Shown here one piece after another: positions 1-8,189 of a stretch of DNA of 64,000 nt (positions are counted from its first letter, which is position 1; the number at the start of each line of letters is the position of its first letter). The stretch spans positions 62,001 through 126,000 of the forward strand of contig NZ_JAAKZF010000002.1 in NCBI RefSeq assembly GCF_011045125.1, given 5' to 3'. A program made the translations under genes and the position numbers. Source of the stretch: Allomesorhizobium camelthorni. GTDB taxonomy: Bacteria; Pseudomonadota; Alphaproteobacteria; Rhizobiales; Rhizobiaceae. The notes under the pieces are model-generated. The model was not told where the DNA came from. It did no database searches and was given only the letters and a program-made list of their open reading frames with translations.

Positions 1-152
1 ATCGCGCTGGACACCCCGGTAACGGACCAGCCGGTGTCCCGCGAGATCGGCAGGAGAAAAACAGGCAGTGAAAACATCGCGCCTATCGCCGCGCAGCCCA
101 GAAGCCCGCCTGCGGGGACAATCACCCAACGGTAGGGAATACTCATATCCAT
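1..152 (-). CDS. MFS transporter, N-terminal part only (runs off the left edge)
   Basis: Reading the minus strand from an ATG at 152 gives about 50 residues that remain open to the window edge. The peptide starts MDMSIPYRWVIV and continues with a hydrophobic stretch rich in Gly/Ala, then a loop containing DTGWS. This is the usual first transmembrane helix and first loop of major facilitator superfamily carriers of the oxalate/monocarboxylate type. A Shine-Dalgarno AGGAG lies 3 nt before this ATG; a second ATG at 146 has 9 nt spacing and is about equally likely. The substrate cannot be told from this fragment. Family call is by recognition, substrate unknown. Confidence 0.7.
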   Translation of the reverse strand, partial: MDMSIPYRWVIVPAGGLLGCAAIGAMFSLPVFLLPISRDTGWSVTGVSSA

Positions 153-381
153 TTGCTCCTCACGGCTCAGAGACGAGGGTTCGGCGCGTAATTCCGCGCC
201 GTCCACGCTCTAGAGACGTTCGGGACGCGTCGAATTCTACAACGATGTTCGAATTTTTTGACGGCGTCTGCGTCCGAGAGATCGCGTGAACCCGGCGCGC
301 GCTCTCAAACGCACACTGCGACCGCAGGGGTAGGAATTCGCGACTTCGCTCAGGCCGGTATCCGTTGTCGCCGCCTGCTCG

Positions 382-879
382 TCATCCGTTGCGGTAGAGA
401 AAATAGCGACCCTCGCGCGCGCCAGCCGGAAGCGGCATCGGTCGCATCCCTTCCAGTTCGAGCGGCATATCGGAGAGCACGATGGCTTGAGGGGCGAGCA
501 CTGCCGGCAGGCGCCGGCTGAGCACGGCGCGCATAGCTATGTTGCGCTCCTCATCATAGGTGCCCATGTCGGCATGGGCCAATATGACCTGTCGGGGGAA
601 GCGGTGTGCCGAAGCCGCCAGCGTGTCGTCGATGTCACCGAGGATCAGCCGGTCGTCGGGCGGGGTGCAGTCGTCGAAGCAGTCGATCTCGCGGTCGAGC
701 ACGTAGATGTCGCGGTCCGGCAGGTGGGTACGCAGATGGTCGTAGGTACGGCCGTGGCCGAGCCCCATCTCGAACACGATGCCTGGAAGGCAGGAGATCT
801 CGCCGAACGCCCAGCCAAGGCAGGCATACTGCGCCTCAAGCCTGAACAGCAATTTATCGAGCCGCGTCAACTGGTTCAT
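382..879 (-). CDS. SAM-dependent methyltransferase-like protein
   Basis: A 165-residue soluble protein. Residues around 35-45 read FEMGLGHGRTYDHL, which fits motif I (E/DxGxGxG) of class I Rossmann-fold methyltransferases. An acidic strand end (VLDREID) about 20 residues later is where the SAM ribose is normally bound. It is short for the family, which usually runs 200-270 residues, and no substrate-recognition domain is visible. The start at 879 has a weak GGAAA ribosome site. It faces the same way as cobD but is not closely coupled to it. Substrate unknown; a methyltransferase fold without activity is also possible. Confidence 0.65.
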   Translation of the reverse strand: MNQLTRLDKLLFRLEAQYACLGWAFGEISCLPGIVFEMGLGHGRTYDHLRTHLPDRDIYVLDREIDCFDDCTPPDDRLILGDIDDTLAASAHRFPRQVILAHADMGTYDEERNIAMRAVLSRRLPAVLAPQAIVLSDMPLELEGMRPMPLPAGAREGRYFLYRNG

Positions 880-983
880 GGTGTTTCCGGATTGGAGTTG
901 GTCTGACCGGAACCATGATCACGAGATTCAGTTCCGCTCAAGCGCAAAAGCTGCAGGAGCTATCGATGCCGTTGCAGGTTGGG

Positions 984-1955
984 CTATCTGGCCAGGAGAA
1001 TTGCGAGGCTAATTGCGCCGAACAGCGTGATAAGGATGAGGTCGGCGGCCCAGTACAGTTTCAGCGCCTTGCGTATGTCCAATGCGTTTGCTTCCCGCCG
1101 GCCGCCTTCGCCCATCGTCGCATCTTCGACAGTGACGCCGCCATAGACCCGCGGGCCTGCCAGAGCGAGGCCGAGCGCGCCGGCCATCGCCGCTTCCGGC
1201 CAGCCGGCGTTTGGCGAGCGGTGCTTTTTCGCATCGCGCCACACGGTCCGCCATGCCGATGCCCCATTGGCGCCCGGTATGAAAAACGCGGCGACAATGA
1301 CCAGCAGCGCGGTGAGGCGCGAGGCCGGCAGATTGATGAGGTCGTCGAAGCGCGCCGCCGCCCAGCCGAACGCTTCGTGGCGGGGCGTGCGGTGGCCAAT
1401 CATCGAATCGGCAGTGTTGGCGGCCTTGTAGCCGACGCCGCCCGCCAGCCCGCCGAGAGCCAGCCAGAACGCCGGCGCAACGATGCCGTCGGAAAAATTC
1501 TCGGCCAGGCTTTCGATGGCGGCGCGGCTGACGCCTGCTTGGTCGAGGCGCTCTGGATCGCGGCCGACGATGCGCGACACGGCGGTTCGTCCGGCAGCCA
1601 GTCCGCCCTGGTCGAGCGCATCGGCAACGGCGCTGACGTGGCTGGCGAGACTTCTTTGCGCAAGCAGGCTGCTGGCCAGGATGGCGGTCATAAGGATGCC
1701 GAACAGGCCTGCTCCAAGGGCTGTTTGAATGCCGTAAGCCAGTCCAGCCGGGACACCGACCAGCACCACCAGCGCTATGCAGCCCGAAAAGCGGCGGAAA
1801 CTGTCGGAGGCAGCGGCGCGGTTCAGCTTGCGATCGAGGAAAGAGATAAGGTTGCCGATCCAGATCACCGGATGGCCGATTGCGCGCACGAGACGGTCGG
1901 GGTAACCGATGGCGAGTTCGACGAGAAACGACAGGAAGGCGGTAAGAACGAACAT
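984..1955 (-). CDS. cobD: Adenosylcobinamide-phosphate synthase, CobD/CbiB
   Basis: A 323-residue integral membrane enzyme of the late cobalamin pathway. It attaches (R)-1-amino-2-propanol O-phosphate, or its threonine-derived precursor product, to adenosylcobyric acid to give adenosylcobinamide phosphate. The length matches the family. Recognisable features are the N-terminal hydrophobic helix followed by GYPDRLVRAIGHPV, the central NTADSMIGH motif, and the ESLAENFSDGIVAPAFW segment. The start ATG at 1955 overlaps the start of cobC on the other strand, so the two genes are divergent with no spacer and both promoters must lie inside the opposite coding region. With cobC this supplies B12, which the corrinoid methyltransferase genes at 48.8-60.8 kb need. 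Confidence 0.93.
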   Translation of the reverse strand: MFVLTAFLSFLVELAIGYPDRLVRAIGHPVIWIGNLISFLDRKLNRAAASDSFRRFSGCIALVVLVGVPAGLAYGIQTALGAGLFGILMTAILASSLLAQRSLASHVSAVADALDQGGLAAGRTAVSRIVGRDPERLDQAGVSRAAIESLAENFSDGIVAPAFWLALGGLAGGVGYKAANTADSMIGHRTPRHEAFGWAAARFDDLINLPASRLTALLVIVAAFFIPGANGASAWRTVWRDAKKHRSPNAGWPEAAMAGALGLALAGPRVYGGVTVEDATMGEGGRREANALDIRKALKLYWAADLILITLFGAISLAILLAR

Positions 1956-3012
1956 GGCGCTTCTGGAAAGGGAGAAAGGGACGGCAGTTACCGATCACGG
2001 CGGAAGCCTTGGCCGGGCGCGTGCGCTTTTTCCGCAAGCGCCGGAGCCTTGGGTGGATCTTTCGACCGGGATCAATCCGCACTCCTATCCGCTTTTCGAG
2101 CTGCCCGCCACCGCCTTGTCGCGGTTGCCCGAACCGGCGCGTGTCCATGAACTCAACGCGATCGCAGCCGCCGCTTACGGAGTTCCCTCAGCGCTAAACA
2201 TGGCCGCCGCGCCGGGTACGCAGATATTGCTGCCGCGCGTGGCGGCGCTGGTCGAGCCGGGCAGGGCGTTGGTGCTCGGGCCGACCTATGCGGAGCATGC
2301 CCGCGCAGCCACAATCGCCGGTCACGACGTGAGTGAGGTCGCCGATGTCTCGGCGCTTGCCGATGCTGACCTCGCCATCATCGTCAATCCGAACAATCCT
2401 GACGGGCGGCTGGTAGAGCGCGAAACGCTGCTCGAACTGGCGCGTGCGCTGCATGCCAAAGGCGGGCTGCTGGTCGTCGACGAAGCCTTCATGGATGTCG
2501 GGCCGCGCGAGCACAGCGTCGCACGCGATACCGGGCAGGGCGGCTTGATCGTGCTCAAATCCTTCGGCAAGTTCTTCGGGCTCGCCGGTCTGCGGCTGGG
2601 TTTCGCCATCGCGGCGGAACCTGTCGCGCAGCGCCTGGAGGCGGAATTCGGGCCGTGGGCGGTGGCGGGGCCGGCGCTGGAGTACGGCGTCAAGGCGCTC
2701 GGAGATCACATTTGGCAGAACGAAATGCGCGAGCGGCTGCAGGGCGAGACGGCACGGCTCGATGCGCTGCTTTTGCGCTTTGATATCCCGGTTCGCGGCG
2801 GCACGCCGCTGTTCCGCTATCTTGAAATTCCGCATGCCGCCGGCCTATTTGATTTACTTGGCGAACAGGGCATTCTCGTTCGAAATTTCGCCTGGAGTTC
2901 CGCTGCCTTGCGCATCGGACTTCCCGGCGGCGAAGCCGAATGGACAAGGCTGGAGCGGGCTCTGCAAAGCTCGGCGCGGCAGCGCGTTCTGGGCCATAGG
3001 AAAGCAATCTGA
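1954..3012 (+). CDS. cobC: Threonine-phosphate decarboxylase, CobC (PLP enzyme)
   Basis: A 352-residue fold-type I PLP enzyme. In the aerobic cobalamin pathway this family makes (R)-1-amino-2-propanol O-phosphate from L-threonine phosphate, which CobD then uses. N-terminal DHGGSLGRAR and DLSTGINP match the family. IVNPNNPDG is the substrate/PLP-binding loop, VVDEAFMD holds the pyridine-N aspartate, and LKSFGKFFGLAGLRLGF carries the Schiff-base lysine. I chose ATG 1954 because an upstream in-frame start would extend further into cobD and no family homology lies there. The ribosome site is weak (AGGAAGG is 15 nt away). Its TGA overlaps the next gene's ATG. Confidence 0.9.
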   Translation: MALLEREKGTAVTDHGGSLGRARALFPQAPEPWVDLSTGINPHSYPLFELPATALSRLPEPARVHELNAIAAAAYGVPSALNMAAAPGTQILLPRVAALVEPGRALVLGPTYAEHARAATIAGHDVSEVADVSALADADLAIIVNPNNPDGRLVERETLLELARALHAKGGLLVVDEAFMDVGPREHSVARDTGQGGLIVLKSFGKFFGLAGLRLGFAIAAEPVAQRLEAEFGPWAVAGPALEYGVKALGDHIWQNEMRERLQGETARLDALLLRFDIPVRGGTPLFRYLEIPHAAGLFDLLGEQGILVRNFAWSSAALRIGLPGGEAEWTRLERALQSSARQRVLGHRKAI

Positions 3013-3521
3013 TGATCTACGTCTGTCCATTGTCGAAAGTCGGCGAGACGGTCGCCGCGACCGGCGCGGCTAGGCTGATCTCGCTGCTTGCGGCCGGCAC
3101 GGAAATGACGCGCCCGGAGACGATCTCGCAACAGGACCACCTCCTGCTTTCCATGCACGACATCATCGAGGCGCAGGAAGGAATGATCCCGCCCGGCGAA
3201 ATCCACGTGCGGGACATTCTCGATTTCGCCGGCAATTGGGATCGTGCGCGCCCGCTGGTGGTCAATTGCTACGCGGGCATCAGCCGCTCGACGGCGTCAG
3301 CTTACATCATCGCCGCGGCACTCTCGCCCAAGCGCGACGAAGCGGAACTCGCCAATACCTTGCGTGCCGTGTCGCCGTCGGCCACGCCTAACGCGCGTTT
3401 GATAGCGTTGGCCGACCAGGTTCTCGGACGCGGCGGCCGCATGGTCGAGGCGATCGCGGCGATCGGGCGCGGCGCGGACGCCTTCGAAGGCATACCCTTC
3501 GCCCTCAGGATTGACGGCTAG
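3012..3521 (+). CDS. Tyrosine/dual-specificity phosphatase family protein
   Basis: A 169-residue protein with the phosphatase signature NCYAGISRSTAS, giving the CX5R P-loop (catalytic Cys, Arg five residues on, then Ser). An upstream Asp in NWDRARP or DILDF could be the general acid. Proteins of this size next to cobC are common in rhizobia and are annotated as tyrosine phosphatases; the physiological substrate is unknown. Translation is coupled to cobC through a TGATG overlap at 3010-3014, so the two are cotranscribed. A role in dephosphorylating a cobalamin intermediate is possible but is only a guess from position. Confidence 0.8.
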   Translation: MIYVCPLSKVGETVAATGAARLISLLAAGTEMTRPETISQQDHLLLSMHDIIEAQEGMIPPGEIHVRDILDFAGNWDRARPLVVNCYAGISRSTASAYIIAAALSPKRDEAELANTLRAVSPSATPNARLIALADQVLGRGGRMVEAIAAIGRGADAFEGIPFALRIDG

Positions 3522-3539
3522 GCAGCCGCGCGTATCGAC

Positions 3540-4358
3540 TCACGCCAGCCAGTCGGCCAGCTTGGCCTTGCGGACATCCCGCATCAGGCGGACGAACCCG
3601 TCGGCCTGATGCGCGGCAGTCAAACGGCCCTTTTCCGCCGTGGCGATGGCGGCGTTGCCGACTACTCCGTGCGGGTTCAAATCGCTGGCTATCCAGGCGA
3701 AGGCGTGCGTGCCGGTGTGGCGCAAAAGCTCGAACTCCTGCTCGGCGCGGGCGACGCCTGACACGAAATTCTCCGCCTTCGTCATGTCGACCAGATCCGG
3801 CCGGAAATGCAGCATCAGCGAGGTCTCGACATCGCCGCCATGGATGCCGTGGCGGTCCTCCAGGTCGGAATACATACCGTCGGGCCGGCCGAAGCGCTGC
3901 CAGCTGGTTTTCACCGCCAGCATGCTGAAGCGCACGCGCAATTCGCGCGTGACGATGCCCATGATCTCCTCGTTGCCGCCGTGCGAATTGACCACGACCA
4001 GCTTCCTCACGCCGGTTCGCGCCACCGAGGCGCCGAGTTCCGTCCAGGCCTCGATCAGCGTCGCCGCCGGCAGGGTCAGCGTGCCGGGCGCGTGCAGGTG
4101 CTCGTTGGATTTGCCGACCGCTTGCACCGGCAGGATGCGCACGTCGAGGTTGGCCGGAAGCCTTTCGATGACCGTGTCCAGCATGCCCTGCATGATGGTT
4201 GTGTCGGTCGAAACCGGCAGATGCGGGCCGTGCTGCTCGATCGCGGCCACGGGCAGGACCGCGATCGTTACTTCCGGATCGATGGAGGCGTATTCGGTCG
4301 TCGGGAAATCGCCCCACCAGATCCGTCTGTTCTGTTTCGCCACGTCGGACCTCTTCAT
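3540..4358 (-). CDS. Creatininase-family amidohydrolase
   Basis: A 272-residue protein of the creatinine amidohydrolase family, whose members are metal-dependent ring-opening hydrolases (creatinine to creatine, or formamide hydrolases in cofactor pathways). Visible metal and active-site signatures are AIEQHGPHLPVSTD, the NSHGGN motif, and the HGIHGGDVETSLML segment, which supply the conserved Glu, His and Asp ligands. I used ATG 4358 (MKRSDVAK); an upstream ATG at 4400 adds 14 poorly conserved residues and neither has a good ribosome site. True creatininase would link to sarcosine, which soxBDAG at 21.0-26.2 kb oxidises, but the family is broad and substrate assignment is uncertain. Confidence 0.82.
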   Translation of the reverse strand: MKRSDVAKQNRRIWWGDFPTTEYASIDPEVTIAVLPVAAIEQHGPHLPVSTDTTIMQGMLDTVIERLPANLDVRILPVQAVGKSNEHLHAPGTLTLPAATLIEAWTELGASVARTGVRKLVVVNSHGGNEEIMGIVTRELRVRFSMLAVKTSWQRFGRPDGMYSDLEDRHGIHGGDVETSLMLHFRPDLVDMTKAENFVSGVARAEQEFELLRHTGTHAFAWIASDLNPHGVVGNAAIATAEKGRLTAAHQADGFVRLMRDVRKAKLADWLA

Positions 4359-4489
4359 CGAAACGGAATTGCTCAATCTGAATATTTCAGCACGGCGCAT
4401 TTTGTAAGAGGGCGCATGCGCGCGCCGGCATTTCCGAATGGGCGTAGCGCCCTATCTAACAGACCGGTCCTTTGCATCGGGAGGCAAGA

Positions 4490-4723
4490 ATGCTGGTCAT
4501 CTGGCTCGGCGCGCTGCTCTTCGTGATCGGAATCGTACTTCTGGCGGGGCAGGCCATCTGGCATGGGCGCATGAGCGAGCCCGGGCCGGCGGGGCTGGGC
4601 TCGCGCAACACCCTCGAGCCAGCGCATCGCGGCGTCCGTTTCATGGGCCTCGGGTCGAACTGGCCGGGTCTTCTTCTGGTCGCGCTTGGTGCAATCCTGC
4701 TGCTATTCGGCGGCTATTTCTAG
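4490..4723 (+). CDS. Small two-helix membrane protein, unknown function
   Basis: A 77-residue protein with two hydrophobic helices, one at residues 2-22 (MLVIWLGALLFVIG...) and one at the C-terminus (GLLLVALGAILLLFGGYF), separated by a polar loop with Gly/Arg residues. The start at 4490 is set by a strong GGGAGG ribosome site at proper spacing. Its stop codon overlaps the stop of the RidA gene on the other strand (shared CTAG). I do not recognise a named family; small inner-membrane proteins of this layout are common in rhizobia. Confidence 0.65.
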   Translation: MLVIWLGALLFVIGIVLLAGQAIWHGRMSEPGPAGLGSRNTLEPAHRGVRFMGLGSNWPGLLLVALGAILLLFGGYF

Positions 4724-5103
4724 CCAGCCGCGATCACTTCGATCTCGACCTTGAATTCCGGCCGCGCGAAGCCGGAGACGATCATCAGCGTCGAGGCCGG
4801 GGCGGGATCGGCGAACAATTTGTCGCGCACCTCCATATAGGCCCTGAGATAGGCGCGGTCGGTGACGTAGGCGTTGATCCGGACGATGTCCGGTAGATCA
4901 AGGCCCGCCTCGCCGAGAATGGCGGCGATGTTTGCGAAACAGAGGTTCGCCTGCTCGCCCGGATCGTCCGGCACCAGGTCGTCCGGTCTGATCCCGAGTT
5001 GCCCGGAACACAGGACCAGCCGTTTTCCCGCCGGCACTTCGACACCGTGGCTGTAGCGGGCAAAGGGCGGCTTGATCGTCTTGGGCGTCAGGAACTTGAA
5101 CAT
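4720..5103 (-). CDS. RidA (YjgF/YER057c/UK114) family protein
   Basis: A 127-residue protein of the RidA family, trimeric deaminases that hydrolyse reactive enamine/imine intermediates. RLVLCSGQLG, NLCFANIAAILGEAGLDLPDIVRINAYVTD and the C-terminal VEIEVIAAG match the family fold. The Arg/Glu pair that binds the imine carboxylate is not clearly present (the usual R in 'VR.EI' positions is DR...), so it may be a non-archetypal member. ATG 5103 is preceded by GGAGAG at good spacing. It is divergent from the sigma-54-controlled transporter operon and sits close to the creatininase, so an imine produced in N-compound catabolism could be its substrate. Confidence 0.85.
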   Translation of the reverse strand: MFKFLTPKTIKPPFARYSHGVEVPAGKRLVLCSGQLGIRPDDLVPDDPGEQANLCFANIAAILGEAGLDLPDIVRINAYVTDRAYLRAYMEVRDKLFADPAPASTLMIVSGFARPEFKVEIEVIAAG

Positions 5104-5290
5104 TGCTCGCTCTCCAAAATTCAAGCCTAAAGCCCAACCGTGCATCGCTTCAAGTTGCCTGTGCAGGCGTGGCGCGCAAGATGGACAGCGGTCTAAAAAA
5201 TGGGCACGATGCGGCCGAGATCAGCAAGCTAGACGCTCCGGTCCCGCTCGAATGCAGCCGCCTGATGCGACGGCTGCGGGGCAAAACCGA

Positions 5291-5307
5291 TGGCACGCGC
5301 CTTGCAT
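5291..5307 (+). promoter_or_regulatory. Sigma-54 (RpoN) promoter, -24/-12 elements
   Basis: TGGCACG at 5291-5297, a 4-nt spacer, then TTGCAT from 5302 match the RpoN consensus TGGCACG-N4-TTGCW at every informative base. The invariant GG and GC are 10 nt apart. Transcription would begin near 5316, about 50 nt before the ATG at 5367. No clear NtrC or NifA upstream site was found by eye. It points to nitrogen-regulated expression of the operon 5367-12076. Confidence 0.8.
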
Positions 5308-5366
5308 ATCGATCCGTTGGTGTCACAGCCAGGCGCAAAAGCACTGGGCAAACAGGGGTGGTGTTC

Positions 5367-6371
5367 ATGACGAGAAATTTCGCACTTTCCGCAGCCGCAG
5401 CCGCGCTTCTTTTAGCCGGCGCGCCGGCAGCCCTCGCCGCAGAGGCTGTCACCTTCGGCACCAACTGGCTCGCCCAGGCGGAGCATGGCGGCTACTACCA
5501 GGCCGTCGCCGATGGCACCTATGCCGCCTGCGGCCTCGATGTCACCATTCAGCAGGGCGGCCCGCAGGTTGCCGGCCGTCCGCTGCTGCTCGCCGGCAAG
5601 ATCGATTTCTACATGGGCGGCAACATGCAGCAGGCGTTTGACGCTGTCGCGCAGAACATTCCGCTCCGCGTCGTCGCCGCCTCCTTCCAGAAGGAGCCGC
5701 AGGTCGTGATGTCGCATCCCGGCCAAGGGCTCGACAAATGGGAGGACCTGCCCAAGGCCGAGCAGTACATTATCGCCGACGAGGGCGCACAGAGCTTCCT
5801 GCTGTGGATGGCGGAGGAATACGGCTTCGACGTCTCGAAGCGCGTGCCCTACACCTTCAACCCGGCGCCGTTCATAGCCGACCCGAAATCGATCCAGCAG
5901 GGCTATGTCACATCCGAGCCTTATGCGGTCGAGAAGGCAGCCGGCTTCGTACCAAACCAGTTCCTGCTCGCCGACTATGGCTATGACACCTATGCGACGA
6001 CGATCGAGACGATGCAGGAAACGATCGACAAGCGTCCGGAGGTCATCCAGTGCTTCGTCGATGGCTCCGCCAAGGGCTGGTACAACTACCTCTACGGCGA
6101 CAATAAAGCCGCCAATGAGATGATCAAGAAGGACAATCCCGACATCACCGACGAGCAGATCGCATTCTCGATCGCCCAGATGAAGAAGTTCGGCATCGTC
6201 GATTCCGGCGACAGCGAAAAACTCGGCATCGGCGCCATGACCGACGCGCGTATGCAGAGTTTTTACGACAAGATGGTGAAAGCCAAAGTCATGCCGGAAG
6301 GCATCGACATCAAGAAGGCCTACACGCTGGACTTCGTCAACAAAGGCGTCGGCCTCGATCTCAAGAAGTGA
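5367..6371 (+). CDS. ABC transporter substrate-binding protein, NMT1/SsuA type
   Basis: A 334-residue periplasmic binding protein of the NitT/TauT-THI5 class. A Sec signal peptide covers residues 1-24 (basic MTRNF, hydrophobic core, AALAAEA cleavage region). The mature part starts FGTNWLAQAEHGGYYQA, typical of binding proteins for thiamine precursors, pyrimidines and other small N-heterocycles. GGNMQQAFDAV and the QQGYVTSEPYAVEK segment fit the family. The ATG at 5367 has an AGGGGTGG ribosome site; upstream in-frame codons are not used because they would read through the sigma-54 promoter. It begins an operon with its ATPase and permease. The following amidohydrolase suggests a cyclic amide or aminopyrimidine substrate. 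Confidence 0.88.
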   Translation: MTRNFALSAAAAALLLAGAPAALAAEAVTFGTNWLAQAEHGGYYQAVADGTYAACGLDVTIQQGGPQVAGRPLLLAGKIDFYMGGNMQQAFDAVAQNIPLRVVAASFQKEPQVVMSHPGQGLDKWEDLPKAEQYIIADEGAQSFLLWMAEEYGFDVSKRVPYTFNPAPFIADPKSIQQGYVTSEPYAVEKAAGFVPNQFLLADYGYDTYATTIETMQETIDKRPEVIQCFVDGSAKGWYNYLYGDNKAANEMIKKDNPDITDEQIAFSIAQMKKFGIVDSGDSEKLGIGAMTDARMQSFYDKMVKAKVMPEGIDIKKAYTLDFVNKGVGLDLKK

Positions 6372-6387
6372 TCCCGGCCGCCGGACG

Positions 6388-7206
6388 ATGCTGCAAACGG
6401 CAGACGCGCAAATGCGGGATCTGAACGGGGGCGGGCAACCGCTTCTGGACCTGCGAAACGTGGGCAAGACCTTCTCCAACGGGGTCGCGGCTCTGCGCGA
6501 CGTTAATCTGACGATCCGGGAGGGCGATTTTCTCAGCCTTCTCGGACCCTCGGGCTGCGGCAAGTCGACGGCGCTCAGGCTGATAGCCGGCCTGTCGACG
6601 CCGACCACTGGAGCGCTCGACTGGCACAAAGCGCTGGGCGACGATTGCACCGGCTTTGTTTTCCAGGAGCCGACCCTGCTGCCCTGGGCCAGCGTCTTGG
6701 ACAATGTCTGGCTGCCGCTCAGGCTGAAGGGCGTCTCGCGCGCGAAGGCCGCGCCGGCAATTTCGGAACTGCTCGAGCGGGTCCATTTGACCGGCTTTGA
6801 AAACGCCGTGCCGCGCGAGCTTTCCGGCGGCATGAAGATGCGCGTTTCGATCGCCCGCGCTTTGGTGACAAAACCGCGCCTGCTCCTGATGGACGAGCCT
6901 TTCGCCGCACTCGACGAGATCACCCGTTTCAGGCTCAATAGCGACCTTCTGGACCTCTGGCAGGACCAGCGCTTCACTGTCGTCTTCGTCACGCACAGCG
7001 TGTTCGAAAGCGTCTTCCTGTCGAACCACATCGTAGTCATGGCCGCCCGTCCGGGCCGCGTATCCGGCGAAATGACGGTCGACGCGGCCTATCCGCGGGA
7101 CGAGAAGTTCCGCATATCGCCCGAATATGCGGCGTTCTGCCTGCACGCGTCGGAGGCCCTCAATGTGGCGATGAACTCGGCAAGTGAATCCCATGACGGC
7201 CAATGA
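6388..7206 (+). CDS. ABC transporter ATP-binding protein (NitT/TauT type)
   Basis: A 272-residue ATPase. Walker A is GPSGCGKSTALR (about residues 53-64), the Q-loop is FVFQEPTLLPW, the signature is LSGGMKMR, Walker B is LLLMDEPFAALDE and the switch His is in FVTHSVFES. The C-terminal region after AARPGRV is the short tail seen in SsuB/ThiZ-like ATPases. It starts 17 nt after the binding-protein gene and overlaps the permease gene, so the three are one operon. It energises uptake of the ligand bound by the protein at 5367-6371. Confidence 0.92.
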   Translation: MLQTADAQMRDLNGGGQPLLDLRNVGKTFSNGVAALRDVNLTIREGDFLSLLGPSGCGKSTALRLIAGLSTPTTGALDWHKALGDDCTGFVFQEPTLLPWASVLDNVWLPLRLKGVSRAKAAPAISELLERVHLTGFENAVPRELSGGMKMRVSIARALVTKPRLLLMDEPFAALDEITRFRLNSDLLDLWQDQRFTVVFVTHSVFESVFLSNHIVVMAARPGRVSGEMTVDAAYPRDEKFRISPEYAAFCLHASEALNVAMNSASESHDGQ

Positions 7207-8044
7207 AACCCTGCCTGCGAGGCTCGACCCGGAAGAAGCGAAGCGCGTGCGCCAGGAAAGGCTGGAGCGGATCGGCAGTTGGCTCCTGCCGCTGCTCATC
7301 ATGCTTGTGGCTATCTGGCTGTGGGACCGCATCTGCGTCTGGAACGAGATCCCGCAATACATTTTGCCGCGGCCACACGTGGTGGCGCAGACGCTTTACA
7401 CCGATGCTGCGCTGCTGTTCGGCTCCCTTTTGGTGACGCTGAAGATCACCTTCCTCAGCCTGCTGCTTGCCGTGCTCGGCGGCGTCGGGCTTGCGGTGCT
7501 GTTCACCCAGTCGAAATGGGTGGAGATGTCGTTCTTTCCCTTCGCTATAGTGCTGCAGGTCACGCCGATCGTGGCGATCTTCCCGCTGATCAACATCTAT
7601 GTCGACAACCAGACCGCCAAACTGCTCCTCTGCTCGTGGATCGTCGCCTTCTTTCCGATCCTGTCCAACACCACGCTCGGGCTGAACTCGGTCGACCGCA
7701 ATCTGCGCGATTTGTTCCGCCTCAATGGTGCGACGCGCTGGCAGGAGCTCCGGCATTTGCGCCTGCCGGCCGCGATGCCCTATTTCCTCGGCGGCCTGAA
7801 GATCGCCGGCGGCCTGTCGCTGATCGGCGCGGTGGTCGCCGAATTCGTCGCCGGCTCGTCGGGGCAGTCATCCGGCCTTGCCTCGCGCATCATCGAGGCC
7901 GGCTACCGGCTCAATGCGCCGCGGCTCTTTGCGGCGCTGATCCTGATTTCGCTGACCGGCATTCTGATTTTCCTGGTGCTTTCGCTGGTCTCGCACCTCA
8001 TCCTGCGGCGATGGCACGAAAGCGCGCTGAAGCAGGAGCGGTGA
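7193..8044 (+). CDS. ABC transporter permease (NitT/TauT type)
   Basis: A 283-residue inner-membrane permease with about six hydrophobic helices. The EAA loop that docks on the ATPase is around LFRLNGATRWQELRHLRLPAAMPYFLGGLK. The start ATG 7193 overlaps the ATPase gene by 14 nt; a GTG nine bases upstream is also possible. The C-terminus ends with a helix followed by a basic tail. It completes the importer 5367-8044. Confidence 0.9.
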   Translation: MTANETLPARLDPEEAKRVRQERLERIGSWLLPLLIMLVAIWLWDRICVWNEIPQYILPRPHVVAQTLYTDAALLFGSLLVTLKITFLSLLLAVLGGVGLAVLFTQSKWVEMSFFPFAIVLQVTPIVAIFPLINIYVDNQTAKLLLCSWIVAFFPILSNTTLGLNSVDRNLRDLFRLNGATRWQELRHLRLPAAMPYFLGGLKIAGGLSLIGAVVAEFVAGSSGQSSGLASRIIEAGYRLNAPRLFAALILISLTGILIFLVLSLVSHLILRRWHESALKQER

Positions 8045-8066
8045 TGACTTTCCGGAATCGTTTGTG

Positions 8067-8187
8067 CTGCCCCTCATCCCCCTGCCGGGACCTTCTCCCC
8101 GTGAAATACGGGGAGAAGGGGGCTGGCCGCAACGCTGGCGAGTCCCTCTCCCCGTCCTTACGGGGAGAGGGTAAGGGTGAGGGGCAG
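8067..8187. repeat. Palindromic intergenic repeat with two hairpins (RPE-like)
   Basis: Two G/C-rich hairpins, 8091-8119 (arms CCTTCTCCCCGT and ACGGGGAGAAGG) and 8144-8171 (arms CCCTCTCCCCGT and ACGGGGAGAGGG), are enclosed by a perfect 10-bp outer inverted repeat, CTGCCCCTCA at 8067-8076 and TGAGGGGCAG at 8178-8187. The same core appears at 12094-12118 and in part near 44690. It resembles the dispersed palindromes of rhizobial genomes. It lies inside an operon between permease and amidohydrolase and could stabilise the upstream mRNA or cut downstream expression. Confidence 0.75.
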
Positions 8188-8189
8188 CG

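Noticed and set aside
68-289. 73-residue ORF on plus strand
   Set aside because: Antisense to the MFS start and no motif.
915-2150. 411-residue ORF on plus strand over cobD/cobC
   Set aside because: Arg/Ala-rich shadow of cobD; no family motif and cobD/cobC are clear.
1956-3012. Cobalamin riboswitch near cobC/cobD
   Set aside because: No B12 box and no leader space; the genes overlap at their starts.
5412-7040. 542-residue ORF on minus strand across the binding protein and ATPase
   Set aside because: Low-complexity antisense shadow of two well-supported ABC genes.
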